Shown here in pieces: positions 26,371-36,412 of a DNA stretch of 64,000 bases. Origin of the DNA: Nostoc spongiaeforme FACHB-130 (GTDB taxonomy: Bacteria > Cyanobacteriota > Cyanobacteriia > Cyanobacteriales > Nostocaceae). Location of the stretch: the NCBI RefSeq assembly GCF_014698475.1, contig NZ_JACJTB010000039.1:1-64000 (forward strand), in the 5' to 3' direction. The notes beneath the pieces were generated by a model. The model had not been told where the DNA came from. It searched no databases and saw only the letters and a program-made list of their open reading frames with translations. Each line of letters begins with the position of its first letter. The stretch's first letter is position 1. The position numbers were made by a program, and so were the translations under genes.

Positions 26371-27074
26371 CTCTGCACTACGAGCGTATAGGAAATTGTC
26401 ATTAAAGTTCTAGCTTATTTGTAACAGGAATTACGCAAAAAATCATATATCATATCATGTCCGGCAAATCAGTGATGATTCAACAAATCTGTGCAGAAAG
26501 ACAAAACTCTTTCTCCCCCTGCTCCCTGCCCCCTGCGGTCTTGATGATAAGTCTTTTACAGAGCATGATATCACTGCGCCGCTAGCTAGTTTTTTAAAAG
26601 GAGGCTTTGAGATGATTTTCTCTTTTTTTAAGCTGTCGTGTACATACAAGTCAAATTACCCCCCTTTATCCTCTTTCAAGGGTAGGGTAGGGTGGGGTAA
26701 TTCAAGGGCTGGTAATAATTCCATAACTTGTGTGTACACCGTAGCTTTACAAGGAGTGCCACTGCGTTGGGCGGCTGTGACGACTTGAAGCATGTGGCGT
26801 GAGGGTTAGGAAGGGGTAAAATACTGTGCAGCTTCACATAAAATCGGTATTGAATATCGTATCGGAGTACCCAAATATCGTATTGCAGTACCCAAATGTG
26901 TAAATTTGTACTTCATGCCAACGACAACATCTGTATCTGCGTGGATACTTAATTTAAGGTAGACAGTTGTCGGAATGCCATTAACAGTGCCATAAAGATA
27001 AGGTAAAGGATTTATCCTGGTATCCTTTACGTTAATTATGGTTCCCTTGCTTCCAGGATAAATAAACCATACTC
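26371..27074. other. Long intergenic stretch with small repeats
   Basis: About 700 bases. Holds C-rich low complexity near 26510, GGGTAGGGTAGGGTGGGG near 26680, and two perfect-phase 21-bp direct repeats at 26853-26894 (AATATCGTATYGSAGTACCCA). A minus-strand open frame without a start crosses it and was rejected. Confidence 0.5.
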
Positions 27075-28688
27075 ATGACTGAACTTACACTGCGCCTACA
27101 ACAAGGAGAAACAGAAACAACGATAACAGTGAATCAAAATGAATTCACCATTGGTCGTTTACCAGAATGTGACCTTTACTTACCTTTTGGTGGCATCTCC
27201 CGAAAACACGCGCTGTTACGAAAAAAAGCTAACGGTGCATGGGCTATTGAAGATTTGGGTAGTAAAAATGGCACACAAGTTAATCAGAGTTTTGTGACTG
27301 CCACACGAGATTTACAAAATGGCGATATTATTTGGTTAGGAAATATCAGCTTAGTAGTAGTGTTGGTCAATCCAGTCATACCAATAAAACCTCCACCACC
27401 AATTGCTGATAATAATGAACAAAGAACCATATTACGCAACGTCAAACAATTACAACAGCAGTGGATAGCAGCCGAAAGTCACGATGATGATATTACTACT
27501 AAAAACAAAAGCATTGCCCGCCTCAAAGACTTAGTAGATATTGCCAAAAATCTTTGTGCAGCAGCATCAATAGAAGAAATTTTCTCCCAAGTCCAACAAG
27601 TAGTTTTTCGTTATCTCGACAGTATTGACCGCTTGGCTTTATTAATTGATGTGAATGGGTGCAATCATCTAGAATTAGTTAATGCTGGGACGAGAAATGC
27701 TGCGGAACAAAAATACTTAGCCGCTGATGGTAGTTGGATTAGTCGGAGTATTTGTCAAAAAGTATTTGAAGAAGAAGTCGCAATTCAAACTGCTGATACT
27801 CACAAAGATGAACGATTTGCGGGCGAACATAGTATTTTAGTCAAAGGTATTCGTAGTGCAATGGCTGTACCTTTGTGGGATGAAAATAAAGTTGTTGGTG
27901 TTCTCTATGCTGATGCCCATCTTTCTTCTTATCATTGGGAAAAAAATGGTGAAGAAGAACTCAGCTTCTTTTCAGCTTTAGCAAATTTGGTTGCTTCGAG
28001 TGTGCAGCGTTGGCTATTAGTAGAAAAGTTAAAAACAGAAGAAGTAATTCGTCACCGCTTAGAACGTTACCATTCTCCCGCCGTTGTGCAGCAGTTAATT
28101 TCTGTGGGTGGTTTACCAGATGGACGTTTACCAACAACAGAAAGCGAAATTAGTATTGTCTTTGCAGATTTAGTGGGGTTTACAGCACTTTCGGAAAGAT
28201 TAACACCAAAAGCGATCGCCCAACTATTAAATAATTTATTTGAAGAAATGCTGCAAGAAGTATTCGCCTACGGTGGCACTTTAGATAAATATATCGGCGA
28301 TTGTATCATGGCATTTTTTGGCGCTCCCGAACCACTTTTAGACCATGCAGACCGCGCCACCGCCGCCGCCAAAGGAATGCTAACTCGTCTGCAAAGATTG
28401 AACGCCAAAGGTTTTTGGGAAGAACCTCTACAATTACGCATTGCAATTAACAGTGGTAAAGCCGTTGTTGGTGATGTGGGTAGTTCCCAACGGGTAGATT
28501 ACACTGCCCTAGGCGCTACCATCAACTTAGCCGCGCGAATGGAAGCTGTTTGTCCCCCTGGTGAATGTGTAATTAGTGAAGCAACCTATCAAATGCTGAC
28601 AGATGCTTCAGATTTTCAAGAAATGGGCGATCATCGGTTTAAAGGTATTGATAGATTAGTCAAGGTTTATCAAACAAAAATGAGTTAA
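27075..28688 (+). CDS. FHA-GAF class III adenylate cyclase
   Basis: A 537-residue cytoplasmic signalling enzyme. FHA domain at about 5-100 (FTIGRLPECDLYLP, GGISRKHALL, DLGSKNGTQVN) to bind phosphothreonine. GAF domain at about 155-320. Catalytic domain at about 355-537: metal Asp in FADLVGFTALSERL and DKYIGDCIMAFFG, the purine-selecting Lys in DKYIGD, and the transition-state residues in INLAARME. Lys with the following YTALG pattern favours ATP over GTP. cAMP signalling is well developed in Nostoc and Anabaena; FHA fusion to a cyclase is known there. The start overlaps the MTELTLRLQQG that opens the FHA fold. It forms its own unit. Confidence 0.93.
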   Translation: MTELTLRLQQGETETTITVNQNEFTIGRLPECDLYLPFGGISRKHALLRKKANGAWAIEDLGSKNGTQVNQSFVTATRDLQNGDIIWLGNISLVVVLVNPVIPIKPPPPIADNNEQRTILRNVKQLQQQWIAAESHDDDITTKNKSIARLKDLVDIAKNLCAAASIEEIFSQVQQVVFRYLDSIDRLALLIDVNGCNHLELVNAGTRNAAEQKYLAADGSWISRSICQKVFEEEVAIQTADTHKDERFAGEHSILVKGIRSAMAVPLWDENKVVGVLYADAHLSSYHWEKNGEEELSFFSALANLVASSVQRWLLVEKLKTEEVIRHRLERYHSPAVVQQLISVGGLPDGRLPTTESEISIVFADLVGFTALSERLTPKAIAQLLNNLFEEMLQEVFAYGGTLDKYIGDCIMAFFGAPEPLLDHADRATAAAKGMLTRLQRLNAKGFWEEPLQLRIAINSGKAVVGDVGSSQRVDYTALGATINLAARMEAVCPPGECVISEATYQMLTDASDFQEMGDHRFKGIDRLVKVYQTKMS

Positions 28689-28775
28689 TATTATGGGTTT
28701 AAATTTGATTTTTGTCTCGGTTTTCTCATAATAGTTAATTACGCATTGGCATAAAATACTTGTGGAGGTGAGATT

Positions 28776-29390
28776 ATGACTCAAGCTTTGCCTAAATTAT
28801 TTACCTTCAATGAATTTATTGAATGGTATCCCAACGATGGTAAACTCTACGAATTACACAGGGGAGTAATTTTTGAAATGCCACCTCCAAGTGGAACGCA
28901 TGAAAAAGTTTTAGGATTTATAGCGTGTCAGCTAACTGTCGAGTTTTTTCGCCTGAATCGTCCCTACACTATACCTAAAACTACATTTGTTAAAACTCCA
29001 TCTGCTGAATCTGCATATTTACCTGATGTGTTGCTACTCAATCTTGATAATCTCGACAATGAACCGCTTTTTCAAAAGTACTCGACAGTCAGTCAAGCCG
29101 CATCTGTTCCTTTAGTGGTTGAGATTGTATCGAGCAATTGGCGTGACGATTATTATAATAAGTTTAGAGATTATGAGGAAATGGGAATTCCTGAATACTG
29201 GATTGCTGATTATGCTGGATTAGGTGGTAGAAAGTTTATCGGAAATCCTAAACAACCGACTATTTTTGTGTGTGAGTTAGTTGATGGTGAATATCAAATG
29301 ACTCCGTTTCAAGGTAATGCTAATATTGTGTCGCCTACTTTTCCGCAATTAAATTTAACTGCACAACAGATTTTTGATGCGGCTAACTAA
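28776..29390 (+). CDS. Uma2 family protein (DUF820, PD-(D/E)XK nuclease fold)
   Basis: A 204-residue protein of the large cyanobacterial Uma2 family. Active-site residues of the restriction-endonuclease-like fold are in place: Asp in YLPDVLLLN, then Glu in VEIVSSNW and Lys in YNKFRDYEEMGIPEYW. Family members are very abundant in cyanobacteria and their target is unknown. ATG 28776 has a strong GGAGGTGA. Its last 8 bases overlap the convergent NACHT gene end. Confidence 0.93.
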   Translation: MTQALPKLFTFNEFIEWYPNDGKLYELHRGVIFEMPPPSGTHEKVLGFIACQLTVEFFRLNRPYTIPKTTFVKTPSAESAYLPDVLLLNLDNLDNEPLFQKYSTVSQAASVPLVVEIVSSNWRDDYYNKFRDYEEMGIPEYWIADYAGLGGRKFIGNPKQPTIFVCELVDGEYQMTPFQGNANIVSPTFPQLNLTAQQIFDAAN

Positions 29391-31494
29391 TATTTTGAGC
29401 TAACAACATCCGCGCTTCAATTGCTTCCCATGTTTGGGGAGACACGCGCACGGCTGCTTGTTTGCATTGGATGATAAGGTAATTGGCATAAAGATAATTT
29501 ACTAATGCCTTCTGTTCTTTCTTTGATAGATTGATCATGCCTGGGGTAAGATTGAACGCATCAAGTAAAGTTTGTTGCAGATTTTGAGCAAATGCAATTT
29601 TTACTTGCTTTGGCTGTTGCTTATTAGGGATTTGAGTTTTCAGTGCTTCTAGTTGGGTAATTAGTAAGGTAAAATTGGCATTATTCAATATTTTTAGTTT
29701 TTCAAGTTCACTAGTATATTCAATAGCATTGGTAATGGCGATGGCGTAGTCGTAGGCGTAGACGTTGGCGTTGGCGTTGGCGTTGGCGTAGTCGTAGGCG
29801 TAGGCGATGGCTTTAACGTAGGCGTAGTTATAGGCATAGGCAATGGCTTTGGCGATGGCTTTGGCAATGGCGTTGGCGTTGGCGTTGGCGATCGCCAACG
29901 CTATCGCACGTTTACCAACTGGTTTATAATCTCCTGCTGAACCAGTTGTCATTTGTTCCACCCAGTTGAATAAATCTTGTAACTTGGGTGAGTTAATATA
30001 CTTCTGCGCTTCCTTTTCCATCAACAACAGCAACTCATCTGCACCACCACGCATCAAACCAGCAACAAGTAAAAACACTTCTTTCCAGCGTTCATCTGTC
30101 AAGTGTGCAGTAACTAACTTTTCAACTAAACGATGATCATCAATATATTGTGCTGTTAAATATTCTTGTAGTGTTAAGTGAGAAAAAGAAAAGATATCTT
30201 CGGCGCGTTCTACTAAAATTCCCTGCTGCACAGCAATAGCATTCAGCACAGCTTCACCATCTAAATGTTGCGGTGCATTTAAATTACTAGCCAGAAAAGT
30301 TTTAATTTGCTGAACAATATCACGCTGAGAAAAAAATAGTCTGTCAGATTCAAAACCTATATAAGCTATTTCTGATAATAATATTTCTTCTAATTCTGTA
30401 TGCAGTCCTTGATATATTTCATCTTGCAAAATCCGCTTTTCCGATGCCCATTCTTCTAACAATATCCGCAAAGCTTTTTTATAAAGCACACTGCGATTAT
30501 CAGGAAAGTTTTGGGAACGGTCATATACTAAACACAGAAATGTCAGCAATAAAGGTGTGTGTGCTAACTCTTTAGCCGCAGAGTTTTCTGGTTTTTGTAA
30601 TAATTCCCAACATTTTTCACTTGTCTTCGTTTGCTTATCTGCTGCTGATTGAAACCAATTAGCAATAAATTGTTGCATCTGTTCATCATCAAAGTCTGCC
30701 ATAATTACATCGCTAAAGCGACGGAAACAGTTACGATGAGCAGCAGTCCGACAAGAAGCTATAAATCGATTACCATCATACTTGTCAACAAAATTTTGTA
30801 TTTGGTTAATTGCTTTAGTTAAATTTTTAGTTGGTATTTCATCCAATCCATCTAATAAAATTAGTAATTTACCTGCTTCTAAAGCCTTAGCTGTAAATTT
30901 ATCCGCTGATGGAAATCCACAAATACTAAATTCTTCTGTAATGAACTTTTCAATATCTACATCACTAGAGGTAAATCTTTTTAACTCGATAAATACAGGA
31001 ATACAGTTATGTTGAAATCCTCCTCTTTTTCCTTTTAGTGCTTCTAGTCCCATCTTCCGCAAAAATGTAGATTTGCCAGCACCAGGGCCACCAAGTACCA
31101 TCAAATATTGCTTTTCATTTGCCACTTTAATCCCTGCTTGTTTAGGCATAGATTTGAAGCTAAAGATGCGCCTGTTAGCTTCTCGATAAAATTTTTCTAA
31201 GTTCTCAATAGATTCAAAACTTTGAATAGCATTATCATTTAAAAATTGCACTGCTGTATAAACAGATTCTAGTGCTACAGGTTCACGCATTCCCAATACT
31301 TTGAGAATACCGTGTCGTTCTTGGTAATTTTGAACATATTGTTTTGATGCTGCAAAAATTAGTTCTTTAGTTTTTTCGTCTAGGGTTTTGCCAAAAAATC
31401 TTAAACCTCTACTGCCACCTTCCCAAAAAATTTGAAAAATCGGTACAGCTACACCACTAACAACAGATATTGCCCAAGGTTCCATTCCTGTCAT
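29383..31494 (-). CDS. NACHT NTPase with an Ala/Asn/Tyr repeat tract
   Basis: A 703-residue STAND protein. Residues 1-130 are a helical N-terminal domain; NACHT has Walker [16 protein letters not shown] near residue 140 and Walker [13 protein letters not shown] near 225. The C-terminal half is helical. From about 530 to 595 lies a low-complexity run of alternating Ala with Asn, Ile, Tyr, Lys ([28 protein letters not shown]). The encoding DNA is a GGCGTT/GGCGTA hexamer tract at 29715-29900. The last 105 residues are again ordinary. NACHT proteins are innate-immunity or death-type ATPases; no effector domain is obvious. An ATG at 31485 is an equal alternative start. Confidence 0.88.
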   Translation of the reverse strand: MTGMEPWAISVVSGVAVPIFQIFWEGGSRGLRFFGKTLDEKTKELIFAASKQYVQNYQERHGILKVLGMREPVALESVYTAVQFLNDNAIQSFESIENLEKFYREANRRIFSFKSMPKQAGIKVANEKQYLMVLGGPGAGKSTFLRKMGLEALKGKRGGFQHNCIPVFIELKRFTSSDVDIEKFITEEFSICGFPSADKFTAKALEAGKLLILLDGLDEIPTKNLTKAINQIQNFVDKYDGNRFIASCRTAAHRNCFRRFSDVIMADFDDEQMQQFIANWFQSAADKQTKTSEKCWELLQKPENSAAKELAHTPLLLTFLCLVYDRSQNFPDNRSVLYKKALRILLEEWASEKRILQDEIYQGLHTELEEILLSEIAYIGFESDRLFFSQRDIVQQIKTFLASNLNAPQHLDGEAVLNAIAVQQGILVERAEDIFSFSHLTLQEYLTAQYIDDHRLVEKLVTAHLTDERWKEVFLLVAGLMRGGADELLLLMEKEAQKYINSPKLQDLFNWVEQMTTGSAGDYKPVGKRAIALAIANANANAIAKAIAKAIAYAYNYAYVKAIAYAYDYANANANANVYAYDYAIAITNAIEYTSELEKLKILNNANFTLLITQLEALKTQIPNKQQPKQVKIAFAQNLQQTLLDAFNLTPGMINLSKKEQKALVNYLYANYLIIQCKQAAVRVSPQTWEAIEARMLLAQNIS
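29715..29900. repeat. GGCGTT/GGCGTA-type hexamer repeat within the NACHT gene
   Basis: About 30 imperfect hexamers (GGCGTT, GGCGTA, GGCTTT, GGCGAT), all in phase with codons, giving alternating Ala plus Asn/Tyr/Lys/Ile on the minus strand. Length changes in units of 6 bp would keep the frame. Confidence 0.9.
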
Positions 31495-31625
31495 AGGATC
31501 TAAATCTAAGTTTATATAATTATTGGACGAGCTAGAAGCTCATCTTACAAGAGTATATAATGTAATATTTTACGATTGTTACGCCAGAAGGTGATGTGGT
31601 AATCCTAAATTATTTGTGAATAAAA

Positions 31626-31658
31626 AGATCCCCGACTTCTTTAAGAAGTCGGGGATCT
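31626..31658. terminator. Palindromic terminator-like hairpin (family also at 12306-12338)
   Basis: Perfect arms AGATCCCCGACTTCTT and its complement around a single base. On the minus strand it lies 36 bases after the stop of the exported protein gene at 31694-32575, so ends that transcript. Confidence 0.7.
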
Positions 31659-31693
31659 GAGGCTCTCTATTTTTACTTATTAAAAATCAGCTT

Positions 31694-32575
31694 TTACTTT
31701 AAATACTGGTTATTACAATATTCTAGAGTTTCTTTAACAGCAACAACTTCTACTGTAACTGGTTTATCGTTAGTACCGTTGATGAGAAATTCACTAGCAC
31801 CAACATGAGGCTTGTTCGGATTTCCCCAATCGTATGTATAACCTAAACCAGTCCAAGGATAGTATTCTTTTTTCTCATTCTCGAAAGAGTTTTGATAGAT
31901 GTCGTGCAGTAGAGAATTACTTTTAGGTACAGGAACAGGTAAAACATTGCAAGTAGAATCGTTAATTTCTGGGTCAATACATGGTCTGCTTAAGTCTTCT
32001 GCTTTTACCCACATTTCTACAAAGTGGGTTTTATTAGCACTTTTATTTAAAATTAAGCCTAAATACTGCTGTAATCTCAAAGCTAACATTACATTCCCAG
32101 GCAAATCAATGCCCGTTCCTTTGCAGTGTTGACAAAATTCTTGGACTTGGGGAAACGCTGTTAACCAAGTTTGGCGGCTGATTTGTTTTGTCCCTGTAGG
32201 CCAGTCTGTACTGGGATTTGATGTATATAGCCAACTCACCATCAAAAATTCTGTTTTACCGTCGCGTTCTCGTGTTTTAATTTTGGGGTTAGTGGTGGAT
32301 AATGCCCAAAGGTTATTGATAACTTTATTTTGATTTGGCTGTTTGGCATCTTGAATAGATGCGTCTAGTTGCTTTTTCAAAAAGTTGTAACTTGCCGGTT
32401 TATTTTTATTTATATATTCATATACATAAGGAATAGTTTGGGACTGTGCTAATAACTGCTTTGGTGAATTAGCCGCTTGCTGAAGGTGATTTTCAGTGGC
32501 GAATAAACTTGAATAACTGACAGATAAACCAACAGTAGCCAAAGTTAAAAATACTGACTTATGAATTTTTCTCAT
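31694..32575 (-). CDS. Exported protein of unknown function
   Basis: A 293-residue protein not recognised. Signal peptide SVFLTLATVGLSVSYSSLFA is cut near residue 26. The mature part has several Cys (HCKGTG, CIDPEINDSTCN, EYCNNQ), and many Trp, Tyr and Asn-Pro turns, as in a periplasmic beta-rich fold. The C-terminus reads VGASEFLINGTNDKPVTVEVV. ATG 32575 with AGGAAA upstream starts the signal peptide; the frame is open to 32617 by a second ATG. It lies upstream of, and co-directional with, the NACHT gene, separated by a terminator. Confidence 0.72.
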   Translation of the reverse strand: MRKIHKSVFLTLATVGLSVSYSSLFATENHLQQAANSPKQLLAQSQTIPYVYEYINKNKPASYNFLKKQLDASIQDAKQPNQNKVINNLWALSTTNPKIKTRERDGKTEFLMVSWLYTSNPSTDWPTGTKQISRQTWLTAFPQVQEFCQHCKGTGIDLPGNVMLALRLQQYLGLILNKSANKTHFVEMWVKAEDLSRPCIDPEINDSTCNVLPVPVPKSNSLLHDIYQNSFENEKKEYYPWTGLGYTYDWGNPNKPHVGASEFLINGTNDKPVTVEVVAVKETLEYCNNQYLK

Positions 32576-32946
32576 AGCAAATTTCCTGCTATTAAATAGC
32601 AATATTGGCATCAACATAAAGATTGAGTCTGATTTTATAGTGGGTTTGGAGAATGCGCCACTAAATTCAAACTTTTTAATTTTATTTATTAGTATAAAAA
32701 TTTTGCAGTTTGCGGGTATTCTTTCTGAGAGTTGGATGAACTACGAAAGAGCGATCGCCTGCAAAAATACATTAGCAAAATCTGAGTATTGAGTATGATA
32801 CAAAACTTATCAATATTTGTAAGTATTACCGTTGCAATCACAAATTGTCTACACCGTAATTTCACGATTATTGACTGTTACTCTACCTAAATAATTGGGT
32901 AATCTAAAATGAGAATTATTCTGAACAAAGTATTGGCTGACTCACC
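32576..32946. other. Intergenic stretch, divergent promoter region
   Basis: About 370 AT-rich bases between divergent genes, with one HIP1 octamer near 32752 and many TATA-like runs. No clear operator or RNA. Confidence 0.4.
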
Positions 32947-33816
32947 GTGAAAATTATTACTACTCGAATTCTCTTAGGATTAGTCTTGTTCGGACTGTGT
33001 AGTTGTAACTCTGTCAAATCAACTAGTCCGACAAATAACAGTCCAATTACCAGTCAAAATAATCCCCAAACCCAGCTACCGATCAAACTTGCTAGTTCTA
33101 GTTCATCTGTCACCCTTTTAAAAGTACTCACAGAGGCTTATCAAGCCAACCACAAAACAGCCACATTTGAGTTTGTTTCTCAAAGTCAATCCGAAGGTGC
33201 GATCGCTGCACTGAAAAATGGTATTGTCGATATTGCTGGTAGTAGCCACAAACTCAAGCCAGAAGAAGATGACGGTAAAATTCAATATCGAGAAATTGCA
33301 CAAGATTTGCTTGTCGTTGCTACCCACAACAGCGTTAAAAGTGTAACAAATTTAACAACTGATCAGTTGAAATCCATTTACGCTGGCAAAATTACTAACT
33401 GGAAAGAATTAGGCGGGCCAAATGCTAAAATTGTGGTGTTGGATAGGCCTGAAGATGAGTCTGCGAAAAAACTACTGCGAAAATACTATCTAGGTCAAGA
33501 TAAAACTACAACTCAAGCTGTGATTCTCAATAAAGAAGGAGAGTTAATTGATACTATCCAAAGCACTCCTTATTCCATTGGTGCTTTTTCTCTAGCGTAT
33601 TCCTTAATTAATCAATTACCAGTCAATCACCTCAACCTGAATGGTAATGCACCAAACAAGGAAAATTTCACTAGCGGTAAATACCAAATGGTACGTCATC
33701 TGGGACTCATTTGGCAGAAAACACCTACATCTAATACCCAAAAGTTTATCGATTTTGTCTTTAGTCCAGAGGGTACTAAACTACTGCAAGATAAAGGCTT
33801 TATTACCAAGAATTAA
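32947..33816 (+). CDS. Phosphate-binding-protein-like lipoprotein
   Basis: A 289-residue periplasmic binding protein of the PstS-like group. A lipobox-type signal (LVLFGLCSC) puts lipid-anchored Cys near residue 20. A poly-Ser/Asn linker is followed by the ligand domain: LASSSSSVTLLKVLTEAY, ALKNGIVDIAGSSHKLKPEE, TDQLKSIYAGKITNWKELGGP and the FVFSPEGTKLLQDKGF end typical of the family. No transporter subunits are nearby; the next gene, 17 bases away, is a sensor kinase. So the protein is likely the ligand-sensing half of a two-component input, perhaps for phosphate or another oxyanion. Start is GTG. Confidence 0.85.
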   Translation: MKIITTRILLGLVLFGLCSCNSVKSTSPTNNSPITSQNNPQTQLPIKLASSSSSVTLLKVLTEAYQANHKTATFEFVSQSQSEGAIAALKNGIVDIAGSSHKLKPEEDDGKIQYREIAQDLLVVATHNSVKSVTNLTTDQLKSIYAGKITNWKELGGPNAKIVVLDRPEDESAKKLLRKYYLGQDKTTTQAVILNKEGELIDTIQSTPYSIGAFSLAYSLINQLPVNHLNLNGNAPNKENFTSGKYQMVRHLGLIWQKTPTSNTQKFIDFVFSPEGTKLLQDKGFITKN

Positions 33817-33833
33817 ATAGATTTATAACTGCT

Positions 33834-35822
33834 ATGCGAAGAAATTTTCGCTTTTGCCTTAATCTCAGCCAGAAAATAGTTTTCTCATTTCTGGCTGTAT
33901 TTTTGAGCATATTTATATTATGTTTATTGATTATTGGACATTGGTTTACTAATAGTCTAGAACAGAATATTCGTCAAGAAGTTGCGAGTTTTGCAGCCAG
34001 AGTTCATACAGATTTTGAGCATGAACAGGAAGATTTGGAAACTCAAGTAAATTTAATAGCTGGACGTAAAATAATTCACTTAGCTATTGAACAACAAGAT
34101 AGAACAAAGCTATTACAGGACTTACTACCAATCAGAACCACCTTAGAGCTTGATTGGATCAAAGTAGTTGATACTAGTGCTAATACCTTAGTTGAAATAA
34201 AACATGCAAATTTGAATAATTATAAATTACTAGATAAAGATATTACTAACCTTGTTATTAGTGGATCTATTTTAAATGATTTTGTGGACGTAGAAGGCAA
34301 TTCACAAGTAATGCAAGTAGCAACTTTACCAATTAAATCTGCTGAAAAAATTATTGGCGGAATTATGATTGGTAATTTAGTAGATGAGTCATTTTTAGAA
34401 CAAATTGCTATTGGTTCTACCAAACAAATAGTCAGCCTAAAAAATGACACAATTATTGCATCAACTATACCAGAAATTAAGCTGGCGACATGGCAACCGC
34501 CTGCTCCTAATTTATCTACCATCAAAGTAGTTATTAATCAACAAGGATATTTCGCCAAAAGCATCTTATTTAAAGGAGCTAGTCAGTCTTTAATCACCAC
34601 TGTACTTTATCCAACCTTGAAACTAGAAACAAACCAAGATGCTCTTTGGATACGCTTAGAAATTTTGTTTTTATTAGGAGCAACACTTGTTACATTTATC
34701 GGCTATTTAATTAGTCAAAAAATCACTCGTCCTTTACAAATTGTGACTAAAATTGCCAAAAAAGCTACAGAAGATGCCAATTTTGACTTACAAGCACCAG
34801 TAACTACTCAAGATGAAGTGGGTGTTCTAGCGATTTCTTTAAATCAGCTAATTCAACAAGTCAAACAACTTTTAACAGAACAGTATGCTGCCAAGGATAA
34901 ATTAGAGGCATATAGTCAAAATTTAGAGGAAAAAATCAAAGAACGGACACAAGAAGTTGAACGCAAAAATCGTGATCTAAAACATACTTTAAATGCTTTA
35001 AAGCAAACTCAAGCTCAACTCATTCAAACTGAAAAAATGTCGTCTTTGGGACAATTAGTTGCTGGTGTTGCCCATGAAATTAACAATCCCGTGACTTTTA
35101 TTTATGGTAATGTGGGACACGCAGAAAATTATGTTAAAGATATACTGCACTTAATTCAACTTTATCAGCAATCCTATCCCCATCCAGAGGCTCATATTCA
35201 AGATGTCATGGAAGATTTTGATATTGAATACATCCTCCAAGACTTACCCAAAATCTTAACTTCCATGAAGGTAGGTGCAGAACGTATTCATCAAATTGTT
35301 CTTTCTTTGCGAATTTTCTCACGTTTAGATGAAGCTGAATTTAAAAGTGCAAATGTGCATGATGGTATAGATAGCACTTTGTTAATTTTGCGCCATCGCT
35401 TGAAAGCCCAACCTCATCGCCCCGAAATTCAAGTCATTAAAGATTATTGTGAAATGCCTGATATTAAATGTTTTGCTGGGCAATTAAATCAGGTATTTAT
35501 GAACATTTTAGCCAATGCCATTGATGCTTTAGAAGAAGCTTGGGAAAAAAATCTCTGTTTACAACCAATAATTCGCATTTCTTCTGAATGTGACCAAGAA
35601 AATATTAGTATTCATATTGCTGATAATGGGACAGGAATTCCCCAGGAAGTACAAAGTCGTTTATTTGATCCCTTTTTTACTACTAAAGCAATTGGTAAGG
35701 GAACTGGTTTAGGCTTGTCGATTAGTTACCAGATAGTGACCGAAAAGCATCGTGGGTCATTACAATGTATTTCATTACCAGGAACAGGTACAGAATTTGT
35801 GATTACAATTCCAATGCGCTAA
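33834..35822 (+). CDS. Membrane sensor histidine kinase
   Basis: A 662-residue inner-membrane kinase. TM1 at about 15-40, a periplasmic sensor domain of about 230 residues, TM2 at about 275-297, HAMP (about 298-350), a coiled coil (about 355-400), then His[17 protein letters not shown] with the phospho-accepting His, and HATPase ([28 protein letters not shown]). It lies 17 bases after the phosphate-binding-like lipoprotein, so is surely co-expressed; the lipoprotein may bind the periplasmic domain. No response regulator is adjacent. Its catalytic half closely resembles those of the kinase at 62672 and of the decayed fragment at 44521. Confidence 0.93.
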   Translation: MRRNFRFCLNLSQKIVFSFLAVFLSIFILCLLIIGHWFTNSLEQNIRQEVASFAARVHTDFEHEQEDLETQVNLIAGRKIIHLAIEQQDRTKLLQDLLPIRTTLELDWIKVVDTSANTLVEIKHANLNNYKLLDKDITNLVISGSILNDFVDVEGNSQVMQVATLPIKSAEKIIGGIMIGNLVDESFLEQIAIGSTKQIVSLKNDTIIASTIPEIKLATWQPPAPNLSTIKVVINQQGYFAKSILFKGASQSLITTVLYPTLKLETNQDALWIRLEILFLLGATLVTFIGYLISQKITRPLQIVTKIAKKATEDANFDLQAPVTTQDEVGVLAISLNQLIQQVKQLLTEQYAAKDKLEAYSQNLEEKIKERTQEVERKNRDLKHTLNALKQTQAQLIQTEKMSSLGQLVAGVAHEINNPVTFIYGNVGHAENYVKDILHLIQLYQQSYPHPEAHIQDVMEDFDIEYILQDLPKILTSMKVGAERIHQIVLSLRIFSRLDEAEFKSANVHDGIDSTLLILRHRLKAQPHRPEIQVIKDYCEMPDIKCFAGQLNQVFMNILANAIDALEEAWEKNLCLQPIIRISSECDQENISIHIADNGTGIPQEVQSRLFDPFFTTKAIGKGTGLGLSISYQIVTEKHRGSLQCISLPGTGTEFVITIPMR

Positions 35823-35848
35823 ATTCTGAATAACTGCAAAAATCAAAA

Positions 35849-36316
35849 TTATTTTTTTTGCAGACGAATCAAGGTGTTGTAAATTTGCCTTTTTAAGTTA
35901 TTGTCATTTTGAATTTCCATAGTAATCTTATTAAACCGCTCAATGCTTAAACCATTTTCCTCCACAATTTTTTGGGAGCGATTACAGTAGTTGACGGCAA
36001 TATCTCTGGCTTTGCGTGGTAGATTGTTAATGCTTTTAGGATCGTTACAAACAATCTGGGGAATTTCTCCGCCACCGATTAACTTTTTGATTTCGCTAAA
36101 GGCTTGTTGACGCGATGGTTCCATTGCTAAGACAGCTTGGGCGTAGCTGACAATTTCATTATTATTGACGGTGGGAGTTTGAGCATCAGCTTTGGCTGTA
36201 AATGTTAATGTGCTGGCTAACAAACTTACACTAGCCATCACTCCGAAAAAAAAATTTTTAGGTAATAAATTTTCCAGCGCATCTCGGAAAAACAAGTTAG
36301 TAATTTTGTTAATCAT
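35849..36316 (-). CDS. DUF4168 exported protein
   Basis: A 155-residue protein. The N-terminus (residues 20-46, FFFGVMASVSLLASTLTFTAKADA) is a signal peptide preceded by an unusual 20-residue extension. The rest fits DUF4168: YAQAVLAMEPSRQQAFSEIK and the ending FNKITMEIQNDNNLKRQIYNTL. The domain is common in cyanobacteria, probably periplasmic and helical; function unknown. Two Cys (IVCNDP and NYCNRS) may pair. It converges on the kinase gene. Confidence 0.85.
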   Translation of the reverse strand: MINKITNLFFRDALENLLPKNFFFGVMASVSLLASTLTFTAKADAQTPTVNNNEIVSYAQAVLAMEPSRQQAFSEIKKLIGGGEIPQIVCNDPKSINNLPRKARDIAVNYCNRSQKIVEENGLSIERFNKITMEIQNDNNLKRQIYNTLIRLQKK

Positions 36317-36412
36317 GTCTGTGACACAGGACTCAATTGTAGGGGTGCTTTATTGATTGTGAATTATTTTGGGAGTGAGAAGTTCCAATCGAAATTTCAG
36401 TGTACCGAAATT

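Noticed and set aside
26806-27068. Open minus-strand frame of about 87 codons in the gap before the cyclase
   Set aside because: No start codon at a useful place and it crosses the 21-bp repeats; kept as possible remnant but not supported as a gene.
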